Below, piece after piece: positions 23,348 through 30,151 of a stretch of DNA of 34,133 nt. This DNA is from Acidovorax sp. Lineage in GTDB: Bacteria > Pseudomonadota > Gammaproteobacteria > Burkholderiales > Burkholderiaceae_C. A model generated the notes under the pieces. It was not told the origin of the DNA and did no database searches. It worked only from the letters and a program-made list of their open reading frames with translations. Where the stretch lies: contig JADMJR010000005.1 of assembly GCA_018780365.1 (NCBI GenBank), positions 1-34,133 of the forward strand, in the 5' to 3' direction. Both the position numbers and the translations under genes were made by a program. The stretch's first letter is position 1, and each line of letters starts with the position of its first letter.

Positions 23348-23884
23348 ATGATCAAGACCATTGCCCTCGTACTGCTCGCCGCCCTGGCGCTGCTGCTGGC
23401 GTTTGCCGCCACACGCCCCGACACCTTCCGCGTGGAACGCAGCCGCGTCATCCCCGCACCGCCCGAGCGGGTCTACGGGCTCATCCACGACCTGCGCCAG
23501 TTCAACACCTGGAACCCCTACGAACGCAAGGACCCCGCCATCCGGGGCGAATACAGCACCGCCACGGCCGGCCCCGGCGCACGCTACGCCTGGCAGGGCG
23601 ACAAGGTGGGCACCGGCAGCATGGAAATCGTGGACGCCACCGCCCCCCGCCGCGTGGGCATGAAGCTCGACTTCGTGAAACCCTTCAAAGCCCACAACCA
23701 GGTCGAATTCACGCTGTTGCCCGAAGGGGCGGGCGCCACCCGCGTCACCTGGGCCATGCAGGGCCCCGTGCCCTACCTGGCCAAGATCGCCCACCTGTTC
23801 TTCAACATGGACCGCATGGTGGGGCAGGACTTCGAGGACGGCCTGGCCAACCTGCAGGCCGTGGTGCAAAAGCCCGCCACCTGA
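23348..23884 (+). CDS. SRPBCC (START/Bet v1-like) family protein, membrane-anchored
   Basis: 178 residues. Residues 3-22 form one hydrophobic segment (IKTIALVLLAALALLLAFAA), either a signal anchor or an uncleaved signal peptide. The rest is an SRPBCC-type domain (polyketide cyclase/dehydrase-like): VERSRVIPAPPERVYGLIHD (~28-48), FNTWNPYERKDP, GSMEIVDATAPRRVGMKLDF, and a C-terminal helix DFEDGLANLQAVV. Such domains bind hydrophobic ligands in a deep pocket; no specific ligand can be named. SRPBCC and VOC proteins commonly travel with DGPF genes and ECF42 sigma factors, and this gene lies between the DGPF and VOC genes, which supports one transcription unit. Confidence 0.85.
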   Translation: MIKTIALVLLAALALLLAFAATRPDTFRVERSRVIPAPPERVYGLIHDLRQFNTWNPYERKDPAIRGEYSTATAGPGARYAWQGDKVGTGSMEIVDATAPRRVGMKLDFVKPFKAHNQVEFTLLPEGAGATRVTWAMQGPVPYLAKIAHLFFNMDRMVGQDFEDGLANLQAVVQKPAT

Positions 23885-23947
23885 ACCGCCCCCCCTTTGC
23901 CAAGCCCCCCATTTCCCTATACCTTTCCCACCCTTCAGGAGACCTCC

Positions 23948-24355
23948 ATGCACCAGCAAATCTTCGTGAACCTGCCCATCGAGAACATGGCCCGCTCGCA
24001 GGTGTTTTTTCGCGCCCTGGGTTATGAATTCAACCCCCAGTTCACCAACGACCAAGGCGCCTGCCTGGTGGTGGGCGAGAACCTCTTTGTGATGCTGCTG
24101 GTGAAAGACTTCTACCAAACCTTCACCAGCAAGGCGATTGCCGACGCACGCACCACCTCCGAAGTGCTGGTGTGCTTCTCGTGCAACAGCCGCGAGGAAG
24201 TCGATGCCCTGGTCGCCAAGGCCGTGGCGGCCGGTGGCACCACGCCCCGCCCGGCGCAGGACCTGGGCTTCATGTACTCGCGCAGTTTTGACGACCTCGA
24301 CGGCCACAGCTGGGAATTTGTGCACATGGTGGATGCCAGCAAGGCGCTGGGCTAA
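23948..24355 (+). CDS. VOC (glyoxalase/bleomycin-resistance-like) family protein
   Basis: 135-residue vicinal-oxygen-chelate fold protein: QIFVNLPIENMARSQVFFRA at the N-terminus, FNPQFTNDQGACLVVGENLF, and SFDDLDGHSWEFVHM near the C-terminus (HxWEFVHM with the usual Glu ligand position). This subgroup starts directly with the first beta strand and lacks obvious catalytic assignments; most members are of unknown function. The ATG at 23948 has a strong AGGAG 6 bases upstream, nearly identical in context to the DGPF gene at 17607. It lies 63 bases after the SRPBCC gene, and its stop codon is only 10 bases before the sigma factor start, so translational coupling with the sigma gene is possible. 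Confidence 0.88.
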   Translation: MHQQIFVNLPIENMARSQVFFRALGYEFNPQFTNDQGACLVVGENLFVMLLVKDFYQTFTSKAIADARTTSEVLVCFSCNSREEVDALVAKAVAAGGTTPRPAQDLGFMYSRSFDDLDGHSWEFVHMVDASKALG

Positions 24356-24359
24356 GAAC

Positions 24360-24390
24360 GTGTGAATGAATACGCCGGATTCATTCACAC
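24360..24390 (+). promoter_or_regulatory. Perfect 12-bp hairpin overlapping the sigma-factor start codon
   Basis: GTGTGAATGAAT (24360-24371) and ATTCATTCACAC (24379-24390) are exact reverse complements with a 7-base loop (ACGCCGG). The apparent start ATG of the sigma gene (24366-24368) is inside the first arm. No T run follows, so it does not look like a terminator. In RNA it would hide the start codon unless ribosomes from the upstream gene, which stops at 24355, open it. Confidence 0.75.
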
Positions 24391-25694
24391 CTTCTGATCG
24401 CGTGAAACCTTCTGCCCTGCCCGACCGCGATGCCCTGCACCGCAGCATTGACTCGGTGTGGCGCATCGAGGCCGCGCGCATCATCGCCAGCGTGGCGCGC
24501 ATGACGCGCGACGTGGGCCGGGCCGAGGAGCTGGCACAGGACGCGTTGGTGGCCGCGCTGGAGCACTGGCCCACCACCGGCCTGCCCGCCAACCCGGCCG
24601 CGTGGCTCATGACCACGGCCAAGCGCCGCGCCATCGACCACCTGCGCCAGCAGGCCCTGCACCAGCGCGAGCACGAGGCGCTGGGCCACGACCTCGAAGC
24701 GCTCGAAGCCCAGTACGCGCCCGACGTGGTGGAGACCCTCATGCACGCACAGCAGGACGACATCGGTGACGACCTGCTGCGCCTCATCTTCACCGCCTGC
24801 CACCCCGTGCTGCCCACCGAGGCGCGCGTGGCGCTCACGCTGCGGCTGCTGGGCGGCCTCACCACGGCCGAAATCGCGCGCGCCTTCCTCGTGCCCGAGC
24901 CCACCATCGCGCAGCGCATCGTGCGCGCCAAGCGCAGCCTGTCGGCCGCGCAGGTGCCGTTTGAAGTGCCCGGCGCGGCCGAGCGCGCACCGCGCCTGGC
25001 CTCGGTGCTGGAAGTCCTCTACCTGGTCTTCAACGAAGGTTATGCCGCCACGGCGGGCGACGACTGGATGCGGCCCGCGCTGTGCGGCGAAGCCCAGCGC
25101 CTGGTGCGTGTGCTGGCCAGCCTGGTGCCCGAGGAGCCCGAGGTGCAGGGCCTGGTGGCGCTGCTCGAAATCCAGGCCTCGCGCCTGCCCGCACGCACCG
25201 ATGGCGAGGGCCAGCCCGTGCTGCTGATGGACCAGGACCGCGCGCGCTGGGACCACCTGCTGGTGCGCCGGGGCCTGGCCGCGCTCGACAAGGCCGAGCA
25301 GCTCGCACGCGCAGGCCATGCCTGGGGGCCGTATGCGCTGCAGGGCGCCATTGCCGCCTGCCACGCGCGGGCCAGGCGCGCGCCGGACACCGACTGGCCC
25401 CACATCGTGGCGCTGTACGACGCGCTGCTGCAGGTCGCGCCCTCGCCCGTCGTGGCGCTGAACCGCGCCGTGGCCGTGGGCATGGCCGAAGGGCCCGAGG
25501 CCGCGCTCGCACTGGTGGATGCCCTGGTGGCCAGCCCCACCCTGCGCCACTACCACTGGCTGCCCAGCGTGCGTGGCGATCTGCTGGCCAAGCTGGGCCG
25601 GCAGGACGAAGCGCGCGCCGAGTTCACACGGGCGGCGGGCCTCACGCGCAACGCGCAGGAAAAGGCGCTGCTGCTGGCCCGTGCGGGCGAATGA
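24366..25694 (+). CDS. ECF42-group RNA polymerase sigma factor with C-terminal TPR-like extension
   Basis: 442 residues, about twice the size of an ordinary ECF sigma factor. Region 2 lies at ~30-100 (VWRIEAARIIASVARM, AEELAQDALVAAL, PAAWLMTTAKRRAIDHLR) and region 4 at ~130-185 (RVALTLRLLGGLTTAEIARA, QRIVRAKRSL). The long alpha-helical extension (~200-440) with VLYLVFNEGYAAT, ARWDHLLVRRGLAAL, AIAACHARARRAPDTDW and VALNRAVAVGMAEG is diagnostic of the ECF42 group and replaces an anti-sigma factor in control. It directs RNA polymerase, probably to the promoter at 22751. The start is uncertain: the ATG at 24366 is inside a 12-bp hairpin and lacks a clear ribosome site, while an in-frame GTG at 24402 would give an N-terminus of the usual family length. 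Confidence 0.93.
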   Translation: MNTPDSFTPSDRVKPSALPDRDALHRSIDSVWRIEAARIIASVARMTRDVGRAEELAQDALVAALEHWPTTGLPANPAAWLMTTAKRRAIDHLRQQALHQREHEALGHDLEALEAQYAPDVVETLMHAQQDDIGDDLLRLIFTACHPVLPTEARVALTLRLLGGLTTAEIARAFLVPEPTIAQRIVRAKRSLSAAQVPFEVPGAAERAPRLASVLEVLYLVFNEGYAATAGDDWMRPALCGEAQRLVRVLASLVPEEPEVQGLVALLEIQASRLPARTDGEGQPVLLMDQDRARWDHLLVRRGLAALDKAEQLARAGHAWGPYALQGAIAACHARARRAPDTDWPHIVALYDALLQVAPSPVVALNRAVAVGMAEGPEAALALVDALVASPTLRHYHWLPSVRGDLLAKLGRQDEARAEFTRAAGLTRNAQEKALLLARAGE

Positions 25695-25726
25695 TGTGGG
25701 GCGGATTTGCGCTCAACCACCTCCCA

Positions 25727-25775
25727 CCGTTCGGGCTGAGCTTGCCGAAGCCGGGCGCCGTACTTCGACCCCTTC
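25727..25775. repeat. Short TTCGGGCTGAGC-type dispersed repeat
   Basis: CCGTTCGGGCTGAGCTTGCC followed by GAAGCCGGGCG and CTTCGACC resembles a widespread bacterial intergenic repeat of the form TTCGGGCTGAGC...TCGAAG. It sits in the 115-base gap between the sigma factor gene and the convergent RNase H gene. Only one copy occurs in this window, so the call rests on memory of similar sequences. Confidence 0.35.
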
Positions 25776-25809
25776 TCTGCGCAGGGTCTTGGACCGTCCC
25801 AGGCCCTGC

Positions 25810-26313
25810 TCAGCGCCGCTTTTTCTTGTGGGTCTTGTGGTGGCCCGGCGGCGTGGCCGCCTTGGGCGCCAGCCCCAGCGCGGCCCGCGCCAACGTATCG
25901 GCGGCACCATTGCGGTGGCGCGGAATCCACTGCAGGCGGACATTCTCGAATCGCTGCAGTGCCTGGCGCGCCTCATCAAACAGCGCTGCCAGCCGCGCGA
26001 TGGGGGCGGCGGCCCGCTGTGTGCCCAGCTGCTCCACCAGCACACTGTTGTCGCTGAACACCTGCACGGGGGTGGAGGCCACCACCCCCTGCTGCGCCAG
26101 CCATTGCAAGGCCCGCATCAGCGCGCGCAATTCGGCCTCGTTGTTGCAGCCGGTGAAGGTGGTGGCTTCGGAAATCTGGTGCTGCACGGTCCCGTCAGGC
26201 CCCACCAGCACCGCCCCCAGGCCCATGCGCCCCGGGTTGGGCCAGGCGCTGCCATCGCAGTGGATGACCCAGGCGGGGGCGTCCACGGTCTGCCGACGTT
26301 CAGGGATGTTCAT
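25810..26313 (-). CDS. Ribonuclease HI-like protein
   Basis: 167-residue RNase H-fold protein starting MNIPERRQTV; the frame is open to an ATG at 26343, but the shorter start suits the family. The catalytic carboxylates are in place: Asp20 (HCDGSAWPNPG), Glu59 (NNEAELRAL), Asp88 (FSDNS) and Asp139 (RNGAADTLAR). It should therefore be able to cut RNA in RNA-DNA hybrids. It differs from canonical RnhA in lacking the usual basic protrusion and in ending with a lysine/arginine tail (HHKTHKKKRR), and is closer to the short RnhA-like proteins found alongside a true rnhA. It is convergent with the sigma gene. Substrate and role are not settled. Confidence 0.85.
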   Translation of the reverse strand: MNIPERRQTVDAPAWVIHCDGSAWPNPGRMGLGAVLVGPDGTVQHQISEATTFTGCNNEAELRALMRALQWLAQQGVVASTPVQVFSDNSVLVEQLGTQRAAAPIARLAALFDEARQALQRFENVRLQWIPRHRNGAADTLARAALGLAPKAATPPGHHKTHKKKRR

Positions 26314-26343
26314 TGCACGCGGGTCATCGTCGGCAGCGCACAA

Positions 26344-26463
26344 AACCGGCGCGGCCCAGGCCAGGGACGCCGCGCAAGGGCCGCCCCGCCGCGCTGGCGT
26401 CGCCCCCCTTCCCGCGCGAAGCGCGAGAGAAAGGGGGGAGCGGCGCAGCCGCTCGGGGGGTTG
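26344..26463 (-). repeat. GC-rich intergenic repeat, copy 2 (3' of the DUF3297 gene)
   Basis: Same layout as 14893-14968. Read on the minus strand after the DUF3297 stop codon it gives AGCGGCTGCGCCGCT, then CCCCCCTTTCTC, GCGCTTCGCGC and AAGGGGGG, a long C/G hairpin, and then the conserved part (reverse complement of GGCCAGGGACGCCGCGCAAG and GCCGCCCCGCCGCGCTGGC). Confidence 0.6.
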
Positions 26464-26718
26464 TCACTTATAGAACGCTTCGACCGTGCCCTTGATCTTG
26501 ATCAGCAGCGGCTGGCCCTTGCGGTCCAGCGTCTTGCCGGCGGGCACCTTCACCCAGCCTTCGCTGATGCAGTATTCCTCCACATCAAAACGCTCTTTGC
26601 CATTGAGGCGGATGCCAATGTCGTGCTCGAACACGGCAGCCACATGGTGCGGGCTGCGGGGGTTGACCGAGAGGTGGTCGGGCAGGGGCGGCTGGGCGGG
26701 GGTGTTGGCTTCGGTCAT
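26464..26718 (-). CDS. DUF3297 family protein
   Basis: 84-residue protein that matches the DUF3297 family along its whole length: LPDHLSVNPRSPHHVAAVFE, HDIGIRLNGKERFDVEEYCI, SEGWVKVPAGKTLDRKGQPL and the C-terminal KGTVEAFYK. The ATG at 26718 has AAGAGA about 8 bases upstream. The frame stays open for another ~750 bases upstream, but that part is a shadow of the NnrU gene. The family is widespread in proteobacteria as a small soluble protein; its function is unknown. It is followed by the GC-rich intergenic repeat at 26344-26463, and the NnrU gene lies 92 bases upstream in the same direction, so they may share a transcript. Confidence 0.88.
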   Translation of the reverse strand: MTEANTPAQPPLPDHLSVNPRSPHHVAAVFEHDIGIRLNGKERFDVEEYCISEGWVKVPAGKTLDRKGQPLLIKIKGTVEAFYK

Positions 26719-26810
26719 ACGGATCTCTTGGGGGAAAAGGGGAAAAACGCAAAGCGCGGATTCTCCGGGATTTGGGGCGGCCCCGGTGGGCGAAGCCCCT
26801 ACGGCGCCAG

Positions 26811-27392
26811 CTAGCGCCCCATCGGCGCCACGCCAATCAGCCAGGCATGGCCCCAGAACGCAAAGCCCGCCCAGGCCACTGCGCCCACCCCCGCAGCAGC
26901 GGCCGTGCCCGCTGCACTGCCTGCCGCGTACACCGCGCCCTGCGCCCGGTCGCGCTGGCGCGCGGCGCGAAAGCCCAGCACCGCCCACAGCAGAAAGCTG
27001 CCGAACAGCAGCACATCGGCCAGGTTGCCGTTGGACAGCAGATGCGCCAGCGCCCACACCTTCACGCCCAGCACCATGGGGTGGTGCAGCCGGGCCTTGA
27101 ACACATTGCGCGGCACATAGGTGGCGGCCAGCAGCACAAAGGCGATCAGCGTCAGCAGCGCCGCTGCATGCCGCATGCCCACGGGTGGCACCCACAGCAC
27201 CACGGGCTGCTGCCGTGCCAGGCCATAGCCCCACACGATGAGTGCCAGCCCCACGGCCGACACCAGCGAATACAGCCCCTTCCACGCCCCCTCGCCCACC
27301 CGCGCCAGCGTCTGCGTGCGCCAGCCGTTGGCCACGATGCGCACCGAGTGCACACCCAGAAACAGCACCAGTCCAAGAACCAGAATTTCCAT
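26811..27392 (-). CDS. NnrU family integral membrane protein
   Basis: 193 residues from the ATG at 27392 (AAAGG upstream; the ATG at 27407 lacks a site). About five to six hydrophobic helices: MEILVLGLVLFLGVHSVRI, GLYSLVSAVGLALIVWGYGL, AALLTLIAFVLLAATYVP, LADVLLFGSFLLWAVLGFRAA and a final AWAGFAFWGHAWLIGVAPM. HHPMVLGVKVWALAHLLSNG is the conserved NnrU signature also seen in methyltransferase-like membrane proteins. NnrU was first noted near nitric-oxide reduction genes, but here there are none; related proteins include carotenoid isomerase-like membrane proteins. It sits in the cytoplasmic membrane. Function in this organism is unknown. Confidence 0.88.
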   Translation of the reverse strand: MEILVLGLVLFLGVHSVRIVANGWRTQTLARVGEGAWKGLYSLVSAVGLALIVWGYGLARQQPVVLWVPPVGMRHAAALLTLIAFVLLAATYVPRNVFKARLHHPMVLGVKVWALAHLLSNGNLADVLLFGSFLLWAVLGFRAARQRDRAQGAVYAAGSAAGTAAAAGVGAVAWAGFAFWGHAWLIGVAPMGR

Positions 27393-27510
27393 GGCAAGAC
27401 CTTTCATCGGGGGTTGTTGTGGGCGCAGCCACCTTGTGTGGGATTGTCGCGGCCTCAGTATGCAAGAAATTTGAATAAAAAAGGCCTTCTGCGCGCGTCC
27501 ATCATGCCCT

Positions 27511-27536
27511 GATAGCTATCAAATTAATAGCTTTTA
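27511..27536 (+). repeat. Dispersed repeat, copy E (module 1 only)
   Basis: GATAGCTATCAAATTAATAG followed by CTTTTA; the CGCTTATCCATCA module is missing. It lies between the 3' end of the exonuclease gene and the upstream side of the NnrU gene. Confidence 0.65.
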
Positions 27537-27569
27537 GGTGTTGCTTGGTGTGCCCTCTGCGGGACCTGG

Positions 27570-28181
27570 CTAGGCCACCGCGTGCCGCGCCAGCAGCGCC
27601 CCCACGGCGGGCTTGGCGCAGCGCTGCAGAGTTTGCAGCAGCGCGTAGCTGGGCTCGGCCACGCGCCAGCGCGTGCGCAGGTCGTGCTGCATGCGCGCCA
27701 GCAGCGCGGCGGCCATCTCGGCATCGGCCAGAGCCCGGTGCGCCTGGCCCGTGCGCGGCAGGCCGTGGTAGTCCACCAGCGTGCCCAGCTTGTGGCTGGG
27801 CGCCTGCGGGTACAGCCGCCGCGACAGCAGCACCGTGCAGGCAAACGGCTGCGGCGCAGGCAGCCCGGCCAGGGCCAGCTCGGCCTGCCAGAACTTGCTG
27901 TCAAACGCCGCGTTGTGCGCCACCATGGGCGCGTTGCCCACAAACCGCGCGGCCTCCTGCATCACCCCGGCCGCATCGGGTGCGGCATTGACCATGGCGT
28001 TGGTGATACCGGTGAGCTGGGTGATGAAGGACGGAATCCACACCCCGGTTTTCATCAGGCTCTGGAACCGGTCCACCACCTGGCCTTGCTCCAGCAGCAC
28101 GATCGCCACTTCGGTGGCGCGTGCACCCTGGCCGGGGGAGATGCCGGTGGTTTCAAAGTCGATGACGGCGATGGGGGACAT
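27570..28181 (-). CDS. DEDDh 3'-5' exonuclease (DnaQ-like)
   Basis: 203-residue exonuclease-domain protein. The five active-site residues are visible: Asp8 and Glu10 in VIDFETTG, Asp in VAHNAAFDSKFW, and His plus Asp in HRALADAEMAA, making it a DEDDh nuclease. FQSLMKTGVWIPSFITQLTG and HKLGTLVDYHGL are conserved between DnaQ, PolC-type and ExoX-like enzymes. It should remove nucleotides from 3' ends of single-stranded DNA. It is shorter than DNA polymerase III epsilon and lacks its C-terminal polymerase-binding region, so I read it as a stand-alone repair or RNA/DNA-trimming nuclease. The ATG at 28181 is the first residue of the conserved domain. No operon partner is obvious. Confidence 0.9.
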   Translation of the reverse strand: MSPIAVIDFETTGISPGQGARATEVAIVLLEQGQVVDRFQSLMKTGVWIPSFITQLTGITNAMVNAAPDAAGVMQEAARFVGNAPMVAHNAAFDSKFWQAELALAGLPAPQPFACTVLLSRRLYPQAPSHKLGTLVDYHGLPRTGQAHRALADAEMAAALLARMQHDLRTRWRVAEPSYALLQTLQRCAKPAVGALLARHAVA

Positions 28182-28290
28182 GGGGCGGCGCAGAAAAAGG
28201 CAGAGGGTCCGGGATGACCACCATCCGGCCATTGTGCCGCCCAGCGAACTGTGCGGCCCGGGAAAAGGCTTGAAGTTCTTGAACCGGTTC

Positions 28291-29418
28291 CTACCGACGG
28301 CGCGCTTGCGAATGCTCCAGAAAAAACCGCAGCATGGCCTGCGTGGCCGCCACCCCACCCGGATCGGTATGGCTGCCGCCCGCATGCCCGCCGGCCCACG
28401 CGTGCCCGCCGCCGTGCAGCACCCAGTGTTCTGCCACCACAGTGCCGGTGGGGCTGTCCGCCAGCGCATACACCGTGCGCGTGTAGCCCTGCCCGTGGGG
28501 GGACTGGCCGGTGTGCGCCGTCTCCACCGTCTGTGGTTCGCCGCCCTGTGCCGTGGCCAGGGCGGTGAGTGTGGCGTGGATCAGCTGCTCGCCGTTGTGT
28601 GCATGTACGGTGGTGTCGGCATCGCCGTGGAACACGATGAGTGGCGGGGGCGGCAGCGCAGGCGGGGCGTCTGGGTGTGTGGCGGCGGGGTGTGTGGCCG
28701 GGCCGGGTTTGGCGCCGGTTTTCATGGCCGACAGCGCACCCATCACGGAATGCGCCGCGCCCGCCTGCAGGCCCGAGTGCACGCCCACGGCGGCAAACAC
28801 ATCCGGGTACTCGCGGCCCAGCAACGCGGCCATGGCGCCGCCGGCCGACAGGCCCGCCACGTACACCCGCTGCGTGTCCACCGGGTGGCGCGCCATGACC
28901 TCGTGCACCATGGCGACGAGCAGTGCGGGCTCGCCGCGGCCCCGGTGCTGGTCTTCGGGGCGAAACCAGTTCCAGCAGCCGTTGGGGTTGGCGCTGTGGG
29001 GCTGTTCGGGGTAGAGCACCAGTGCGTTGGCGGGGGCGGCTGCTGCGTTCATGCCGGTGCCGGTGGCGAAGTCCACGGGGTCCTGGGTGCAGCCGTGCAG
29101 CATCAGCACCAGGGGCATGGGCCTGCCTGCGCTGGCGCCCGGTGGCACATACAGGTGGTAGTGGTCCGGGCCGTGCCGGGCCTCGGGGTGGGCCCTGGTG
29201 GCGATGCGCGTGAAGCTGCCTGCGGGTTCGGCCGGGGGCGGCGGGGTGGTGTGCCCGGTGCTGGCGGGCAGGGTCGGCGGGGCCTCTTGTGGTGTGGTGT
29301 GTTCCGCAGAGCGCTGCAGCGCGTGCTGGATGGCCCGCGTCGCGTCCGCCAGCGGGCCGCTGCGCACGCGTTGCGTGGCTTCGTCCGCCAGGTGTTTGAG
29401 TGCGGTGTTCCAGTCCAT
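28291..29418 (-). CDS. PHB-depolymerase-type alpha/beta-hydrolase (esterase)
   Basis: 375 residues from the ATG at 29418 (AAGGAA 5 bases upstream). After an N-terminal region with a Pro/Thr-rich linker (~40-65) comes an alpha/beta-hydrolase of the poly(3-hydroxybutyrate) depolymerase/feruloyl esterase (LpqC) family. LVLMLHGCTQDPVDFATGTG forms the oxyanion region, VAGLSAGGAMAALL holds the nucleophile serine in a GxSxG, VFHGDADTTVHAHN holds the acid, and HGGGHAWAGGHAGGSHTDP supplies the histidine. There is no signal peptide, so it acts inside the cell, where it may mobilise polyhydroxyalkanoate or another ester; substrate is not fixed by sequence. Histidines and glycines are unusually frequent near the end. 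Confidence 0.9.
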   Translation of the reverse strand: MDWNTALKHLADEATQRVRSGPLADATRAIQHALQRSAEHTTPQEAPPTLPASTGHTTPPPPAEPAGSFTRIATRAHPEARHGPDHYHLYVPPGASAGRPMPLVLMLHGCTQDPVDFATGTGMNAAAAPANALVLYPEQPHSANPNGCWNWFRPEDQHRGRGEPALLVAMVHEVMARHPVDTQRVYVAGLSAGGAMAALLGREYPDVFAAVGVHSGLQAGAAHSVMGALSAMKTGAKPGPATHPAATHPDAPPALPPPPLIVFHGDADTTVHAHNGEQLIHATLTALATAQGGEPQTVETAHTGQSPHGQGYTRTVYALADSPTGTVVAEHWVLHGGGHAWAGGHAGGSHTDPGGVAATQAMLRFFLEHSQARRR

Positions 29419-29744
29419 GGGGTTCCTTTGCCGCCCTGCCGGTGGGCGGGCGTGAAAGCGTGGCGCTGTGGGGGCTGCAAGCATCTTGTGGGCCACCTGC
29501 CGAAAGCGCCTGGGGCCACGGGGGACTGGTCTGAGGGCCCTGTGGCTGTGTTTGCTATGAAATCAGTAGCTTATGCCGCTCGTGGATAGCGCGCCAGGGG
29601 CTTGTTTGGCTTGAAGTTTGACGCGGCGGTGGTGCTGCCCCGCGCAGCCCTGACGGTGGCTGGCCGCCGTCCCCAACTTGGGGCGCCCAGGCCTGGGTAG
29701 CAGGCGCCTGCCCTGGCTGGCCCCTGGGTGGTGTGCGCCGGGCT
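29419..29744. other. Intergenic region upstream of the esterase
   Basis: 326 bases, GC-rich, with no credible gene on either strand. It contains copy F of the dispersed two-palindrome repeat (about 29551-29597). The promoter of the esterase gene should be here but is not recognisable; the YjdM gene ends at 29745 without a clear intrinsic terminator. Confidence 0.5.
29551..29597 (+). repeat. Dispersed two-palindrome repeat, copy F
   Basis: TTGCTATGAAATCAGTAGCT followed by a decayed second module (GCCGCTCGTGGATAGCGCG). Confidence 0.65.
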
Positions 29745-30101
29745 TCACGCCTTCTTCAAAAACTCCGACTTCAGCAACATGCTGCCCAGGTCCGTCTTGC
29801 AGTCCACGTTGTGGCCGTCGGCGCCGTCGACCAGGCGGATGCTTTTGATCTTGGTGCCTTTCTTGAGCGTGGACGAGGAGCCCTTGACCTTGAGGTCCTT
29901 CACCAGGATCACCGCGTCGCCGTCGGCCAGCGGGTTGCCATTGGCATCACGCACGATGCCGTCGCCTGCATCGGCGTCGGCCTCCGAAGCGTCCGCCACT
30001 TGTGGCCATTCAAACGCGCAGTCGGGGCAGACGTAGTTGCTGCCGTCGGGGTAGGTGTTCTCCAGGCCACATTGGGGGCAGGCGGGCACGGTGCGGGGCA
30101 T
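29745..30101 (-). CDS. yjdM: YjdM/PhnA family zinc-ribbon protein
   Basis: 118-residue protein of the PhnA/YjdM family. The N-terminal zinc ribbon has two CxxC pairs (ACPQCGLE and VCPDCAFEW) at ~8-30. An acidic linker ([11 protein letters not shown]) follows, then the PhnA domain: [40 protein letters not shown] and the C-terminal KSEFLKKA. The E. coli protein was first named for alkylphosphonate use because of its position, but it is not needed for that pathway, and its function is unclear. The start ATG at 30101 is the first codon of the zinc ribbon. It lies 50 bases after the DinG-like gene on the same strand, which suggests cotranscription. Confidence 0.92.
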   Translation of the reverse strand: MPRTVPACPQCGLENTYPDGSNYVCPDCAFEWPQVADASEADADAGDGIVRDANGNPLADGDAVILVKDLKVKGSSSTLKKGTKIKSIRLVDGADGHNVDCKTDLGSMLLKSEFLKKA

Positions 30102-30151
30102 GGTTTTCTTTCTGGTTGTTGTTGTGACAAGGGCTGGCGACTTTACAGCGG

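Noticed and set aside
26464-27465. 333-residue version of the DUF3297 ORF
   Set aside because: Its N-terminal 249 residues are a frame-shadow of the NnrU gene; only the last 84 residues match a family and have their own ribosome site.
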